In this document: positions 32,736 to 41,781 of the stretch, piece after piece
Layout of the letters: each line of letters starts with the position of its first letter
Numbering within the stretch: position 1 is the stretch's first letter
Source: Geodermatophilus sabuli
GTDB taxonomy: Bacteria > Actinomycetota > Actinomycetes > Mycobacteriales > Geodermatophilaceae
Direction of reading: 5' to 3'
Length of the DNA: 64,000 nt
Assembly: GCF_900215145.1 (NCBI RefSeq)
Contig: NZ_OBDO01000001.1
Span: forward strand, 620,001 to 684,000
The notes under the pieces: generated by a model
The model's database searches: none
What the model was told of the DNA's origin: nothing
What the model saw: the letters and a program-made list of their open reading frames with translations, nothing else
Made by a program: the position numbers and the translations under genes

Positions 32736-33938
32736 TTGGCGACCCTGCACCACCTGAAGACCCTGCCTGCCCGCGTGGGGCCGGTCCGCCGGTTCCTGGG
32801 GGTCCCGCGCCGGGCCGTCGTCGTCGCCGCCGTGGTCGGCGGCCTGCTCGCGGGTACCCCCGCCGCGTTCGCCGCACCCGCCGTCGCCGGCAGCTCCGAG
32901 CAGGGGCAGCTGGCCGCCGAGGTCGCCCGCATCGAGCAGCTGCTGACCGCCGCCGAGGAGCAGCTCCAGCGGATGACCGTGGAGGCCGAGGCCGCCGCGG
33001 ACGCCGCCCTGGTCGCCCGTGCGGAGCTCGCCACCGCCCAGGCCGAGGCCGACGCCACCGCCGCCGAGCTGGCCACCGCCCAGGCCGACGTCGCCACCGC
33101 CGAGGACGACGTGGCCACGCTCGGTCGCGAGGCCTACATGGGCGCCGACAACCGCTACGGGGACGTCGAGCTCCTCCTCGACGCGCAGAGCCCCACCGAG
33201 CTCCTGCAGCGAGCCGCGACCATGGACCGCCTCGGGGACCAGCGCGCCGCGCGGCTGACCGAGTTCCTGGCCGTCGAGCAGCGGGTCCAGGAGGCCGACC
33301 AGGCCGCCCGCGCCGCCGTCACCCGTCTCGACGAGGCCGCTCGCGTCGCCGCCGAGGCCGAGGCCGCCGCCAACGCCCACCTCGTCGCGGCGCAGGCCGA
33401 GTACGACGCCGTCGCCGCCGAGAAGGCCGCGCTGGACGAGCAGTACCGCGCCGCCGGCGAGCGGCTGCTCGCCTCCCAGGGGGCCGCCGACCCGGCCGCC
33501 GCCTTCACCGCGCGGCTCGACGCCCGCGCCCAGGGGACCACCGGCATGCCGGCCGCCGGCCGGCTCACCTCCTGCTACGGGGCGCGCTGGGGCACGATGC
33601 ACCAGGGCATCGACATCGCCGCCCCGATCGGCACGCCGATCTCCGTGCCTGAGGACGGCGTCGTGCTGCAGGCCGGCCCGGCCAGCGGCTTCGGCCAGGC
33701 CGTGTACGTCCAGCACGGCGACGGGCAGATCACGCTCTACGGCCACGTGAACCGGTTCTTCGTGACCGCCGGCCAGGTGGTGACCGCCGGCCAGCAGATC
33801 GCCGAGGTCGGCAACCGCGGCCAGTCCACCGGGCCGCACCTGCACTTCGAGGTGCACCAGGGTGGGCTCTACGCCAACCGGGTCAACCCGATGCCGTGGC
33901 TGGCGCAGCACGGCATCAGCCTCGGTGGCGGTTGCTGA
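32736..33938 (+). CDS. secreted M23 peptidoglycan endopeptidase with coiled coil
   Basis: A 400-residue protein from the TTG at 32736 (GGGAGA upstream; no in-frame ATG fits). A signal peptide ends around residue 46 (GTPAAFAAPAVAG). Two long Ala/Glu-rich coiled coils (~50-130 and ~175-255) are separated by ADNRYGDVELLLDAQSPTEL, as in NlpC/M23 hydrolases of actinobacteria. The LytM domain (~285-395) has HQGIDIAAPIGTPI (first zinc His and Asp), LYGHVNRF and GPHLHFEVHQGG (H-x-H). It cleaves peptide cross-links in the wall; the c-di-AMP riboswitch controls it. Confidence 0.92.
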   Translation: MATLHHLKTLPARVGPVRRFLGVPRRAVVVAAVVGGLLAGTPAAFAAPAVAGSSEQGQLAAEVARIEQLLTAAEEQLQRMTVEAEAAADAALVARAELATAQAEADATAAELATAQADVATAEDDVATLGREAYMGADNRYGDVELLLDAQSPTELLQRAATMDRLGDQRAARLTEFLAVEQRVQEADQAARAAVTRLDEAARVAAEAEAAANAHLVAAQAEYDAVAAEKAALDEQYRAAGERLLASQGAADPAAAFTARLDARAQGTTGMPAAGRLTSCYGARWGTMHQGIDIAAPIGTPISVPEDGVVLQAGPASGFGQAVYVQHGDGQITLYGHVNRFFVTAGQVVTAGQQIAEVGNRGQSTGPHLHFEVHQGGLYANRVNPMPWLAQHGISLGGGC

Positions 33939-34000
33939 GCTGAGCGTCGTCCGGCCCGCGGCCGCCGGGGCGACCCGGGCGGCCGCGGGCCGTCGCGCGT

Positions 34001-34876
34001 TCAGCGGCGGCCGCGCAGCCGGCCCAGCAGTCCGCCCACCCCGCCGAGGGTCTGCGCGGCCAGTTGCAGGATCGGCCCACCTGGGATGCCCGGCGCCACC
34101 TGCACGACCGGCGCCAGCGCCAGCAGCCCGCCGAGCTCGTGGACCTTCAGGCGCCGCCGGGCCAGGGCGGCCACCGGGTTGACCCGCCCCGAGGCCGCCT
34201 CCAGCAGCAGGTCGGCCGGGGCCTCGACGGCCGTGCCCGCGGGCGCCCCGGGCGGAGCCGGTCGCACGGTCCAGCCGTCCGGGTCGGCGGCGAACGTCCA
34301 GCCGCCCTCGGGCGTGGTCAGGGTGGCGCCGCCGGTGATGCCGACGGAGGCGGACAGCGCGCCGGTGACGTCGGCCAGGGCCGCGAGGCCGGCCTGCAGG
34401 ACCGGGCGTGGCACCGGCGGGGCCCCGGCGTCGGTCAGGTCGAGGCCGTGCACGGCCAGCTCGTACGCCTGCCCCAGGACCACGCTGAGCAGTGGCAGCG
34501 TGCCCACGACCGCGACGGCCGGCGCGGTGTCGAGGCCGGCCGGCTCGTCGACCAGGTAGCGGGCCGTGGCGTCACGGTTGCGCCGCAGGGCGGCGAGCAC
34601 CTCCGCGCGCGTCGCGTCGCGATGGGCGGCGGTGACGCGCGCGTTGGTCGCGTCGACCTGCGGCGGTGTGCCGGCGCCCCCGGCCCGGGCGGACGCGATG
34701 AGGTCCGCGAGCGCCGTGTGGTCGTCCCAGCAGCCGAGGTGGACGCAGATCTCCTGGACCCGCCACCCGGGCAGGCGGGAGGGCCGGCCGAGGTCCACGG
34801 CGTCGGCCTGGTCGAGGAAGGCGTCCCACGCCGGCAGCACCAGCCCGGCCACCACGTCGCGTCCGGCGTCGGCCAT
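34001..34876 (-). CDS. maleylpyruvate isomerase-family (MDMPI-fold) protein
   Basis: A 291-residue protein with an N-terminal mycothiol-transferase/DinB-like domain: PSRLPGWRVQEICVHLGCWDDHTALADL (metal His region), YELAVHGLDLTDAG with a second metal His, and a C-terminal sterol-carrier-like region (TLTTPEGGWTFAADPDGW; TAVEAPADLLLEAASGRVNP). This two-domain plan is common in actinobacterial mycothiol-dependent proteins. Start is either ATG 34876 or 34894. Its substrate is unknown. A Gly/Leu-rich helix at the C-terminus may touch the membrane. Confidence 0.78.
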   Translation of the reverse strand: MADAGRDVVAGLVLPAWDAFLDQADAVDLGRPSRLPGWRVQEICVHLGCWDDHTALADLIASARAGGAGTPPQVDATNARVTAAHRDATRAEVLAALRRNRDATARYLVDEPAGLDTAPAVAVVGTLPLLSVVLGQAYELAVHGLDLTDAGAPPVPRPVLQAGLAALADVTGALSASVGITGGATLTTPEGGWTFAADPDGWTVRPAPPGAPAGTAVEAPADLLLEAASGRVNPVAALARRRLKVHELGGLLALAPVVQVAPGIPGGPILQLAAQTLGGVGGLLGRLRGRR

Positions 34877-34975
34877 CCCCTGGGAGCGCACCATGGAGCG
34901 GCCGGTACCCGGCCGGTCCGGCGGGATGCGCTGCGACCGCTTGTCCGGCGAGGCGCTCCCGAGCAGCCTGGGGGC

Positions 34976-35230
34976 ATGACTCGCACCGGCACGACGCGCG
35001 GCACGGTGATCCGCTGGGACGATGCCCGTCACGGCGGGCTCGTCGAGGCCCCCGACCTGCCCGGCGACTGCTGGGTCGACGCGTCGGTCGTCCACGGCCC
35101 GCACGGCGGCACGCTCCGCGCCGGCCAGGTGGTGGACGTCGACTGGACCGAGCCGGGGGCCGAGGGCGCGGCCTGCCGCGCCACGAGGGTCGTCCCGCGG
35201 GAGGACCTGCAGGCGACCCTGGGTGGGTGA
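34976..35230 (+). CDS. small cold-shock-domain-like protein
   Basis: An 84-residue protein divergent from the MDMPI gene. The pattern RGTVIRWDDARHGGLVEAPD followed by CWVDASVV and LRAGQVVDVDW resembles the beta-barrel of cold-shock proteins, but the RNP1/RNP2 aromatic residues (GYGFI, VFVH) are replaced by GGLVE and CWVDA. It is therefore a divergent relative, perhaps binding nucleic acid weakly. A GGGGG run precedes ATG 34976. Confidence 0.65.
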   Translation: MTRTGTTRGTVIRWDDARHGGLVEAPDLPGDCWVDASVVHGPHGGTLRAGQVVDVDWTEPGAEGAACRATRVVPREDLQATLGG

Positions 35231-35604
35231 CTCCCGGGTGTCGTACCGGCGGCCACGAGGCGTTGACCACTACGGTCCGTGATGACCGGCCCGGGCAGGT
35301 GGCAGACGCCGTACCCGGGCCACGCAGGCCTTGCGCAGCGCCGGGCTGGAGGCGTAGCGGCGACCCAGGGCACGGTGGACGGGTGCGCCGTCACCGTGGT
35401 ATGGCCGCTGACCAGCGCGTAGTGGCCACTCCCGTGACCATCCGTCACATGTGACTCATCCGCCCCTTCCGCACTGGCGCGATGGGGTGACCATCGTGCA
35501 AACTGTTCCCAGGACCCCTGGTCCACGACCGCCGAACACAGCCTGTCACCGAATCGATCGTCCGTTGGGGAAGACGAGACCGATCGAGTCGATGGAGGTA
35601 CCCC
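35231..35604. other. intergenic region upstream of the DUF3145 gene
   Basis: About 370 bases with no supported gene or RNA. Contains the promoter of the following gene; a ribosome site GGAGG lies at its end. Confidence 0.35.
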
Positions 35605-36105
35605 GTGCAGCGACGGTCTACCCAGGGTGTCGTCTTCGTGCACGCGTGCCCGAAGGCGCTCTGCCAGCACGTCGAGTGGGCGCTCGAACGCGTCGTCGGC
35701 GCGCCGGTCTCCCTGTCGTGGGCCGACCAGCCCGCGGCACACGGTTCTTACCGTGCCGAGGTCGCCTGGACGGGCGCTCCCGGGACGGGGGCGAAGCTGG
35801 TCGCTGCGCTGCGCGCGTGGCCGATGCTCCGCTTCGAGGTGACCGAGGAAGCCAGCTACGGCAACGACGGCGAGCGCATGTCGTACGTGCCGGGTCACGG
35901 GGTGTACCGCGCGCCGACGAGCGCGAACGGCGATCTCGTCGTCACCGAGCAGCAGCTGCGTCACCTCGCGGCCAGCGCCACCTCCATCGAGGCCTTCCGG
36001 CACGGGGTCGACGAGCTGCTCGGCGCCGCCTGGGACGCCGACCTCGAGGTCTACCGGCACGCCGGCGACGGCAGCCCCGTCACCTGGCTGCACCAGGTTG
36101 TGTGA
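35605..36105 (+). CDS. DUF3145 domain protein
   Basis: A 166-residue protein from GTG 35605 with GGAGG close upstream. It matches the actinobacterial DUF3145 family: GVVFVHACPKALCQHVEWAL at the start, WADQPAAHGSYRAEVAWTG, MLRFEVTEEASYGNDGERMS and the C-terminal VYRHAGDGSPVTWLHQVV. The family is widely conserved in actinobacteria and often lies beside the fatty-acid synthesis operon, as it does here. Biochemical role unknown. Confidence 0.88.
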   Translation: MQRRSTQGVVFVHACPKALCQHVEWALERVVGAPVSLSWADQPAAHGSYRAEVAWTGAPGTGAKLVAALRAWPMLRFEVTEEASYGNDGERMSYVPGHGVYRAPTSANGDLVVTEQQLRHLAASATSIEAFRHGVDELLGAAWDADLEVYRHAGDGSPVTWLHQVV

Positions 36106-36267
36106 CCGTGGCGGCCCTGTCCCGAGCGTGCGAGGGGTGGGGAGGACGGGTTCCTTCATCACGATCCGACTACGACGGGCCGGTGCTCCCCGCGTACCCG
36201 TCGTAGGCTGAGGCCGGTCGTCCGGACGTCGTCGGGGAAGCGGCGTCCGGGCGACCACGAGCTCCAC

Positions 36268-36305
36268 GTCAGGGCCCGGCACCCTCGAGGGTGCCGGGCC
36301 CTGAC
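36268..36305. terminator. bidirectional hairpin terminator
   Basis: A 38-base perfect palindrome: GTCAGGGCCCGGCACCCTC meets its exact complement at the centre. It lies between the convergent DUF3145 and accD genes, and can end both transcripts. Confidence 0.85.
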
Positions 36306-36311
36306 GCGTGG

Positions 36312-37724
36312 CTACAGCGGGATGTTGCCGTGGGCGCCACGGCCGGGCCGCGCGGCCGCGAGCGCGGCGATCAGCCGGCGTCGCGTCCGTGACGGCTCGA
36401 CGACCTCGTCCACGACGCCGATCTGCAGCGCCCGGTTCACCCCGCCGGCGATCCGCTCGTGCTCAGCGGCCAGGTGCGCGTGCAGCGCCTCCCGCTCACC
36501 GGGCGGGGCGGCCGCCAGCTTCTTCCGGTGCAGGATGCCGACGGCGGCCTTGGCGCCCATGACCGCGACCTCCGCGCCCGGCCAGGCGAAGACCGCCGTC
36601 GCCCCCAGTGACCGGGCGTTCATCGCGATGTAGGCGCCGCCGTAGGACTTGCGGGTCACCAGCGTCACCCGCGGCACGACCGCCTCGGCGAAGGCGTGCA
36701 GGAGCTTGGCGCCGCGCCGCACCACGCCGTCCCACTCCTGGCCCACGCCGGGCAGGTAACCGGGGACGTCGACCAGGACCACCAGGGGGACGCCGAACGC
36801 GTCGCACATGCGGACGAACCGGGCCGCCTTCTCGGCCGACGCGGAGTCCAGGCAGCCGCCCAGGCGCAGCGGGTTGTTGGCCACCACGCCCACCGTGCGC
36901 CCGGCGAGCCGGCCCAGCGTGGTGACGATGTTCGGCGCCCAGCGCGGGTGCAGCTCCAGGCCCGGCCCGTCGAGGACGGCGGCCACGAGCGGCTTCACGT
37001 CGTAGGCCCGGTTCGGCTTCTCCGGCAGCAGGGCGCGCAGGTCGACGTCGGGCTCGCCCTCGGCGGGGGCGAGCGTGCCCTGCGCCGCCAGCAGGGAGAC
37101 CGCGTCGCGCGCGGTGTCCAGCGCGGCCTGCTCGGTCTCGGTGACCACGTGCACGACACCGCTGCGCCGGCCATGGGTGTCCGGCCCGCCGAGGCGCTCC
37201 ATGTCGACGTCCTCGCCGGTGACCGAGCGGACGACGTCGGGACCGGTCACGAACACCCGGCCGGCCGGACCCATGACCACCAGGTCGGTGAGGGCGGGGC
37301 CGTACGCGGCGCCACCCGCGGCCGGGCCGAGGACGACGGAGATCTGCGGCACCCGTCCCGACGCCCGCACCATCGCCTCGAACACCTCCCCGACGGCGTG
37401 CAGCGCGGTGACGCCCTCCGCCAGCCGGGCGCCGCCGGAGTGCCAGATGCCCACGACGGGCACCCGCTCGCGCAGTGCGGCGTCGATCGCGTCGACGATG
37501 TGCCGGCAGCCGTCCAGGCCCATCGCGCCGCCCATGACCGTGGCGTCGGTGCAGTAGGCGACCGCCGGGCTGCCGGCCACCGTGCCGCGGGCAGCCAGGA
37601 CGCCGGAGGTGTCGGGGGGCACCAGCAGTGACATGGAGTCCGCGTCGAAGAACCGCCGGAGGCGGTCGGCCGGGTCACGCGGGTCCGGGGCGGTGGGGAC
37701 GGGAGCGGCGGACAGGACGGTCAC
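36312..37724 (-). CDS. accD: acyl-CoA carboxylase carboxyltransferase (beta) subunit
   Basis: A 470-residue carboxyltransferase. The N-terminal crotonase-like half has MGLDGCRHIVDAID and GIWHSGGARLAEGVTALHAV (oxyanion Gly-Gly) and the C-terminal half DVPGYLPGVGQEWDGVVRRG and VTRKSYGGAYIAMNARSLG. No zinc ribbon, so it is of the actinobacterial AccD/PccB type, transferring CO2 from biotin to acetyl- or propionyl-CoA. As last gene of the fatty-acid operon it matches AccD6 and probably makes malonyl-CoA. GTG 37724 has GGAGG nearby. Confidence 0.9.
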   Translation of the reverse strand: MTVLSAAPVPTAPDPRDPADRLRRFFDADSMSLLVPPDTSGVLAARGTVAGSPAVAYCTDATVMGGAMGLDGCRHIVDAIDAALRERVPVVGIWHSGGARLAEGVTALHAVGEVFEAMVRASGRVPQISVVLGPAAGGAAYGPALTDLVVMGPAGRVFVTGPDVVRSVTGEDVDMERLGGPDTHGRRSGVVHVVTETEQAALDTARDAVSLLAAQGTLAPAEGEPDVDLRALLPEKPNRAYDVKPLVAAVLDGPGLELHPRWAPNIVTTLGRLAGRTVGVVANNPLRLGGCLDSASAEKAARFVRMCDAFGVPLVVLVDVPGYLPGVGQEWDGVVRRGAKLLHAFAEAVVPRVTLVTRKSYGGAYIAMNARSLGATAVFAWPGAEVAVMGAKAAVGILHRKKLAAAPPGEREALHAHLAAEHERIAGGVNRALQIGVVDEVVEPSRTRRRLIAALAAARPGRGAHGNIPL

Positions 37725-37831
37725 GGGGCCTCCAGGGCCTCGGGCGCGGGGCGGTTCGGCCGGACCTGGGCAGCCGCCATCGCTGCGCCGGCCCACGGGG
37801 GAGGGCCGGCCCAGGCGGTGGGCGGGACTGC

Positions 37832-39073
37832 TCAGGCGGTCGTGAACACCAGCGCGATGTTGTGGCCGCCGAAGCCGAAGGAGTCGTTGACCGCGGCGGA
37901 GAACTGGGTACGCCGCGCCTCGCGGCGGACGATGTCGAGGGCTTGGACGGCGGGGTCGTCGTCCGGGTCGTCGAGGTTGGCCGTCGCCGGCACGACCTGC
38001 TCGCGCAGGGCGAGGATCGTGAAGACCGACTCCAGGGCGCCGGCGGCGCCGAGCAGGTGCCCGGTCTGGCTCTTGGTGGCCGTCACCAGGACGTGGTCGC
38101 CGATCGTGTTGCGGATCGCCGCAGCCTCGGCGGTGTCACCGACCGGCGTGGAGGTGGCGTGCGCGTTGACGTGCCCGATGTCGGCCGGCGTGAGGCCGGC
38201 GTCGCGGATCGCCGCGGCGATCGCCCGGCCGGCGCCCTCGCCCTCGGGGTGCGGGGCGACCAGGTCGTAGCCGTCGGCGGTGCCGCCCGCCCCGGCCAGC
38301 CGGGCGTGGATCGTGGCACCGCGCGCTCTCGCCGCGTCGGCCCGCTCCAGGACCAGGGCGGCAGCGCCCTCGCCCAGCACGAACCCGTCGCGGGCCTTGT
38401 CGAACGGGCGGGAGGCCCGCTCGGGCTCGTCGTTGCGGGTGCTCATCGCGCGCATGGCGGCGAACCCGGCCATCGGCAGCGGGTGCACGCAGGCCTCGGC
38501 GCCGCCCACCAGGACGACGTCGGCGCGGTCGAAGCGGAGCAGGTCCAGGCCCCACCGGATCGCCTCGGCTCCGGAAGCGCAGGCGCTCACCGGCGCGTGC
38601 ACGCCGCCCTTGGCGCCCACGGCCAGCCCGACGGCCGCGGCGGGGCCGTTGGGCATGAGCATCGGGATGGTGAAGGGGGAGACCCGCTTGGGGCCCTTCT
38701 CCTCCAGCACGTCGTCCTGGCCGAGCAGGGTCAGCGCCCCGCCGATACCCGTGCCGAAGACGACGGCGACCCGCTCCGGGGCCACGCCGGCGTCCGCGGC
38801 ACCGGAGCTGCGCCACGCCTCCTCGGCGGCCACCACGGCCACCTGCTGGCTGCGGTCGAGCCGGCGGGCGCGGACGCGGTCCAGGCCGGTGGCCGGGTCG
38901 GCCACCAGCCGGGCGACGAGCTGGGCCGGGAACTCCTTGATCCAGTCGTCGGTGATCCGGCTGACCCCCGACCGCCCGGCCAGCAGTGCGTCCCACGTGC
39001 TGGCGACGTCGCCGCCGAGCGGCGTGGTGGCACCGAGTCCGGTGACGACGACGTCGCCGACTGACGTGCTCAT
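37832..39073 (-). CDS. fabF: beta-ketoacyl-ACP synthase II
   Basis: A 413-residue condensing enzyme. The C-H-H triad is visible: Cys in APVSACASGAEA, His in VNAHATSTPVGD and His in TGHLLGAAGALE; the KSQ-type Lys is in TATKSQTGH. It elongates acyl-ACP with malonyl-ACP. Start ATG 39073, 51 bases after acpP. Full family length and no unusual insertion. Confidence 0.95.
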   Translation of the reverse strand: MSTSVGDVVVTGLGATTPLGGDVASTWDALLAGRSGVSRITDDWIKEFPAQLVARLVADPATGLDRVRARRLDRSQQVAVVAAEEAWRSSGAADAGVAPERVAVVFGTGIGGALTLLGQDDVLEEKGPKRVSPFTIPMLMPNGPAAAVGLAVGAKGGVHAPVSACASGAEAIRWGLDLLRFDRADVVLVGGAEACVHPLPMAGFAAMRAMSTRNDEPERASRPFDKARDGFVLGEGAAALVLERADAARARGATIHARLAGAGGTADGYDLVAPHPEGEGAGRAIAAAIRDAGLTPADIGHVNAHATSTPVGDTAEAAAIRNTIGDHVLVTATKSQTGHLLGAAGALESVFTILALREQVVPATANLDDPDDDPAVQALDIVRREARRTQFSAAVNDSFGFGGHNIALVFTTA

Positions 39074-39124
39074 GACGGGTTCCCTCCTGGGGCGTGCGGC
39101 CGGGGGCCGGGGCAGCCGGGTGGC

Positions 39125-39364
39125 TCAGCCCTGGTTCTTCTGGATGAAGCTGATCGCGTCGCCGACGGTCTTGATGTTGCCGAGCTCGTCGTCGGGGATG
39201 GCGACGCCGAACTTGTCCTCCACCGCGGTGGCGATCTCGACCATCGACAAGGAGTCGACGTCGAGGTCCTCCGTGAACGACTTCTCGGGGGTGGCGTCGG
39301 CAGGTGCGACGCCGGCAACCTCCTCCAGGATCTCGGCCAGACCGGTCTGGATGTCCTCGCTCAC
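39125..39364 (-). CDS. acpP: acyl carrier protein
   Basis: A 79-residue acidic four-helix protein with the phosphopantetheine Ser in DLDVDSLSMVEIA and the usual acidic helices (IQTGLAEILEEVAGVAP). Ends with AISFIQKNQG, without the extended tail of mycobacterial AcpM. It carries the growing chain in type II fatty-acid synthesis. Lies between fabH and fabF in the operon. Confidence 0.95.
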   Translation of the reverse strand: MSEDIQTGLAEILEEVAGVAPADATPEKSFTEDLDVDSLSMVEIATAVEDKFGVAIPDDELGNIKTVGDAISFIQKNQG

Positions 39365-39454
39365 GCGGGGTCCTCTCTCTCGGATGGGGCGGGGGGACCC
39401 GCCGTGGTACCCGGGGGTCCCGGGGGTTCGTGGTTCCTGCTCATCGCAGCACGG

Positions 39455-40423
39455 TCAGGGCAGGACGACGACCTGACCGGCGAACGTCAGGCCCGCGCCG
39501 TACCCGAGCAGCAACGCGGTGTCGCCGCTCTTGGCCTCGCCGCTCTCCAGCAGCGCCGACAGGGCCAGCGGGACCGACGCCGAGGAGGTGTTCCCCGATC
39601 GCACGACGTCCCGGGCGATGACCGTGCGCTCGGGCAGGCGGAGCCGCTTGGCCATCAACTCGATGATCCGCAGGTTGGCCTGGTGCGGGGCGAAGACGTC
39701 GATGTCGTCGGGGCCGACGCCGGCCCGGCGCATCGCCTCGGCGAGGGTCTCGGTGAGCCGGGTGGTGGCCCAGCGGTACACGGCCTGACCGGCCATGCTC
39801 ATCACCTTCTCACCGTCGGGGATGGCGATGGCGGTCGACTGGTCGCCGTCGCTGCCCCAGACCACCGGCCCGACGCCGGGGCTGTCGGAGGGGGAGAGTA
39901 CGGCCGCCCCGGCTCCGTCGGCGAAGATCACCGCGGTCGACCGGTCCCTGAGGTCGGTGTAGTCGGTCAGCCGCTCGCCGCCGATCACCAGTGCGTTGCG
40001 GGCCGACCCGGCGCGGATGGCGTCGGCGGCCGCGCTCAACGCGTAGCACCACCCGGCGCACCCGGCGTTCACGTCGAACGCGCCGGGCCGGGGGATCCCC
40101 AGCCGGTGCGCGATCTGCGGGGCCAGACCCGGGATGGAGCTCGGCGGGCTGGCGGTCGCCAGCAGCACCAGGTCGACCTCGGCGGCGTCCAGGCCGCTGG
40201 CCGCGAGGGCCTTGCCGCCGGCGGCCACGCTCATCTCGGCCAGCGTCTCGTCCGGCTCCGCCCACCGCCGCTCGGCGATGCCGACCCGGGCCTGGATCCA
40301 CTCGTCGTTGGTGTCCATCACCTGGGCGAGCTCGTCGTTGGTCACCCGGCGGCGGGGGCGGTAGCTCCCGAGACCGAGGATGCGCGCGCCGGGCGCGCCC
40401 GCGGGCAACTGCAGCGCGGTCAT
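39455..40423 (-). CDS. fabH: beta-ketoacyl-ACP synthase III
   Basis: A 322-residue KAS III with the Cys-His-Asn triad: Cys in DVNAGCAGWCYALSAA, His in FAPHQANLRIIE and Asn in SGNTSSASVPLAL. It starts fatty-acid synthesis by condensing acetyl- or branched acyl-CoA with malonyl-ACP. The ATG at 40423 overlaps the fabD stop (ATGA). Confidence 0.94.
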   Translation of the reverse strand: MTALQLPAGAPGARILGLGSYRPRRRVTNDELAQVMDTNDEWIQARVGIAERRWAEPDETLAEMSVAAGGKALAASGLDAAEVDLVLLATASPPSSIPGLAPQIAHRLGIPRPGAFDVNAGCAGWCYALSAAADAIRAGSARNALVIGGERLTDYTDLRDRSTAVIFADGAGAAVLSPSDSPGVGPVVWGSDGDQSTAIAIPDGEKVMSMAGQAVYRWATTRLTETLAEAMRRAGVGPDDIDVFAPHQANLRIIELMAKRLRLPERTVIARDVVRSGNTSSASVPLALSALLESGEAKSGDTALLLGYGAGLTFAGQVVVLP

Positions 40424-41622
40424 TCCGCCACCTCCGGGTAGAGCCGAGCAATGGGGTCCCCTGCGTCGACCATGTCGCCGTTCTGCACGAGCCACTCGGC
40501 GAGTACCCCGTCGTAGCCCGCTGAGACGTTGACGTCGTCGCGACGGCTGCGGATCCAGCCCAGCGGGGTGCCGGCCGGCAGGCGCGTGCCCTCGGCCACG
40601 TCCGCCGGGCTGACCGTGCCGCGCGCCGGGGAGACGACGACCCGCCAGTCGGGCAGGTGCTCGGCCTCGGCCCGGCTGCGTTCGGCGGCGATGAGCTCGC
40701 GCGCGCGGTCGAGGTCGGCCGGGCTGCTGACGGCGAGGATCTCGACGTCGGCGCCCTTCCACTGCCGCTTGGCCAGGCCGGCCAGCGCCCCGGCCGGTGG
40801 CAGCTCGATGGCGGCGGTGACGCCGAGCTCGCGCATGGTCGCCAGGCACGCGTCGAAGCGGACCGGGCTGGTGACCTGGCTGACCAGCCGGGCGAGCGCC
40901 TCGGCGCCGGAGGTGACCGCGGCGCCGTCGGCGTTGGACAGCAGCAGCCGGCTCGGGTCGGCCGGCCGCAGGCCGCCGACGAGGCCCCCCAGCTCGGCGC
41001 GCGCGGAGGCCATGTACTCGGTGTGGAAGGCGCCGGCCACCGACAGCGGCATGATCCGCGCCTTCGCCGGCGGGGCGGCCTTCAGCGCGGCCAGCCCGTC
41101 GAGCGGGCCGGCGGCCACGACCTGGCCACCGCCGTTCATGTTGGCCGCCACCAGGCCGTGCTCGGCGAGCGACGCGGCGACCTCGTCGGGGTCGCCGCCG
41201 AGGACGGCGGACATCCCGGTCGGGGTCTGCGCGCACGCGGCGGCCATGGCCCGCCCGCGGACGGCGGTCAGCGCGATCGCCGCCTCGACGCTGAGCACAC
41301 CGGCGAGGGCCGCCGCGGTCAGCTCACCGACGCTGTGCCCGGTGATGACGACGTCCCGGCCGGCCTGCGGCGTGTGCGCCACGGGGCCCGGCAGGCCGCC
41401 GAGCTCACGGGCGATGAACAGACTCATCGCGACGACCAGCGGCTGCGTCACCGCGGTGTCCTTGATCGCCTCGGCGTCGCCGGTCGTGCCCAGCTCGAGG
41501 AGGTCGGCGCCGGCGATGGCGCCGGCCCAGCGGAAGAAGGACTCAGCGCCCGGCAGCTCCAGCCAGTCGCTCAGCATCCCGGGTTTCTGCGCACCCTGTC
41601 CGGGGGCGAGGACGGCCAGCAC
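40420..41622 (-). CDS. fabD: malonyl-CoA:ACP transacylase with C-terminal lipoyl-like domain
   Basis: A 400-residue protein, about 90 residues longer than usual FabD. The transacylase (~1-305) has GQGAQ, the nucleophile Ser97 in GHSVGE, the His in VAGAFHTEYM and QVTSPVRF. The extra C-terminal part (~318-400) looks like a biotinyl/lipoyl barrel: VVVSPARGTVSPADVAEGT, GYDGVLAEWLVQNGDMVDAG, DPIARLYPE. The turn that would bear the modified Lys reads VNVSAGYDG with no Lys, so it is probably not modified. First gene after fasR. Confidence 0.9.
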   Translation of the reverse strand: MLAVLAPGQGAQKPGMLSDWLELPGAESFFRWAGAIAGADLLELGTTGDAEAIKDTAVTQPLVVAMSLFIARELGGLPGPVAHTPQAGRDVVITGHSVGELTAAALAGVLSVEAAIALTAVRGRAMAAACAQTPTGMSAVLGGDPDEVAASLAEHGLVAANMNGGGQVVAAGPLDGLAALKAAPPAKARIMPLSVAGAFHTEYMASARAELGGLVGGLRPADPSRLLLSNADGAAVTSGAEALARLVSQVTSPVRFDACLATMRELGVTAAIELPPAGALAGLAKRQWKGADVEILAVSSPADLDRARELIAAERSRAEAEHLPDWRVVVSPARGTVSPADVAEGTRLPAGTPLGWIRSRRDDVNVSAGYDGVLAEWLVQNGDMVDAGDPIARLYPEVAE

Positions 41623-41671
41623 CTCCTCACCGTGTCAGAGTTCGCGGCGTCGCGTGGTGGGGAGCGGCACG

Positions 41672-41756
41672 AAAGCACACCGGTGCTTTTTGGAGGGTTC
41701 CTACAACGGATGCGCGTTTCCGGGCGCGTTCGTCGAGTGTCGGTGGTGGGAACCAC
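41672..41756. promoter_or_regulatory. two inverted repeats in the fasR–fabD gap
   Basis: The 159-base gap upstream of fabD contains AAAGCACACCGGTGCTTT (41672-41689; arms of 7) and GTGGTGGGAACCAC (41743-41756; arms of 5). The first is closest to fabD. Either could be an operator, for instance for the FasR-like protein, since FasR of Streptomyces acts on the fab operon promoter. Confidence 0.5.
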
Positions 41757-41781
41757 ACTGATCCGGTGTCCCCGTGCGGCG

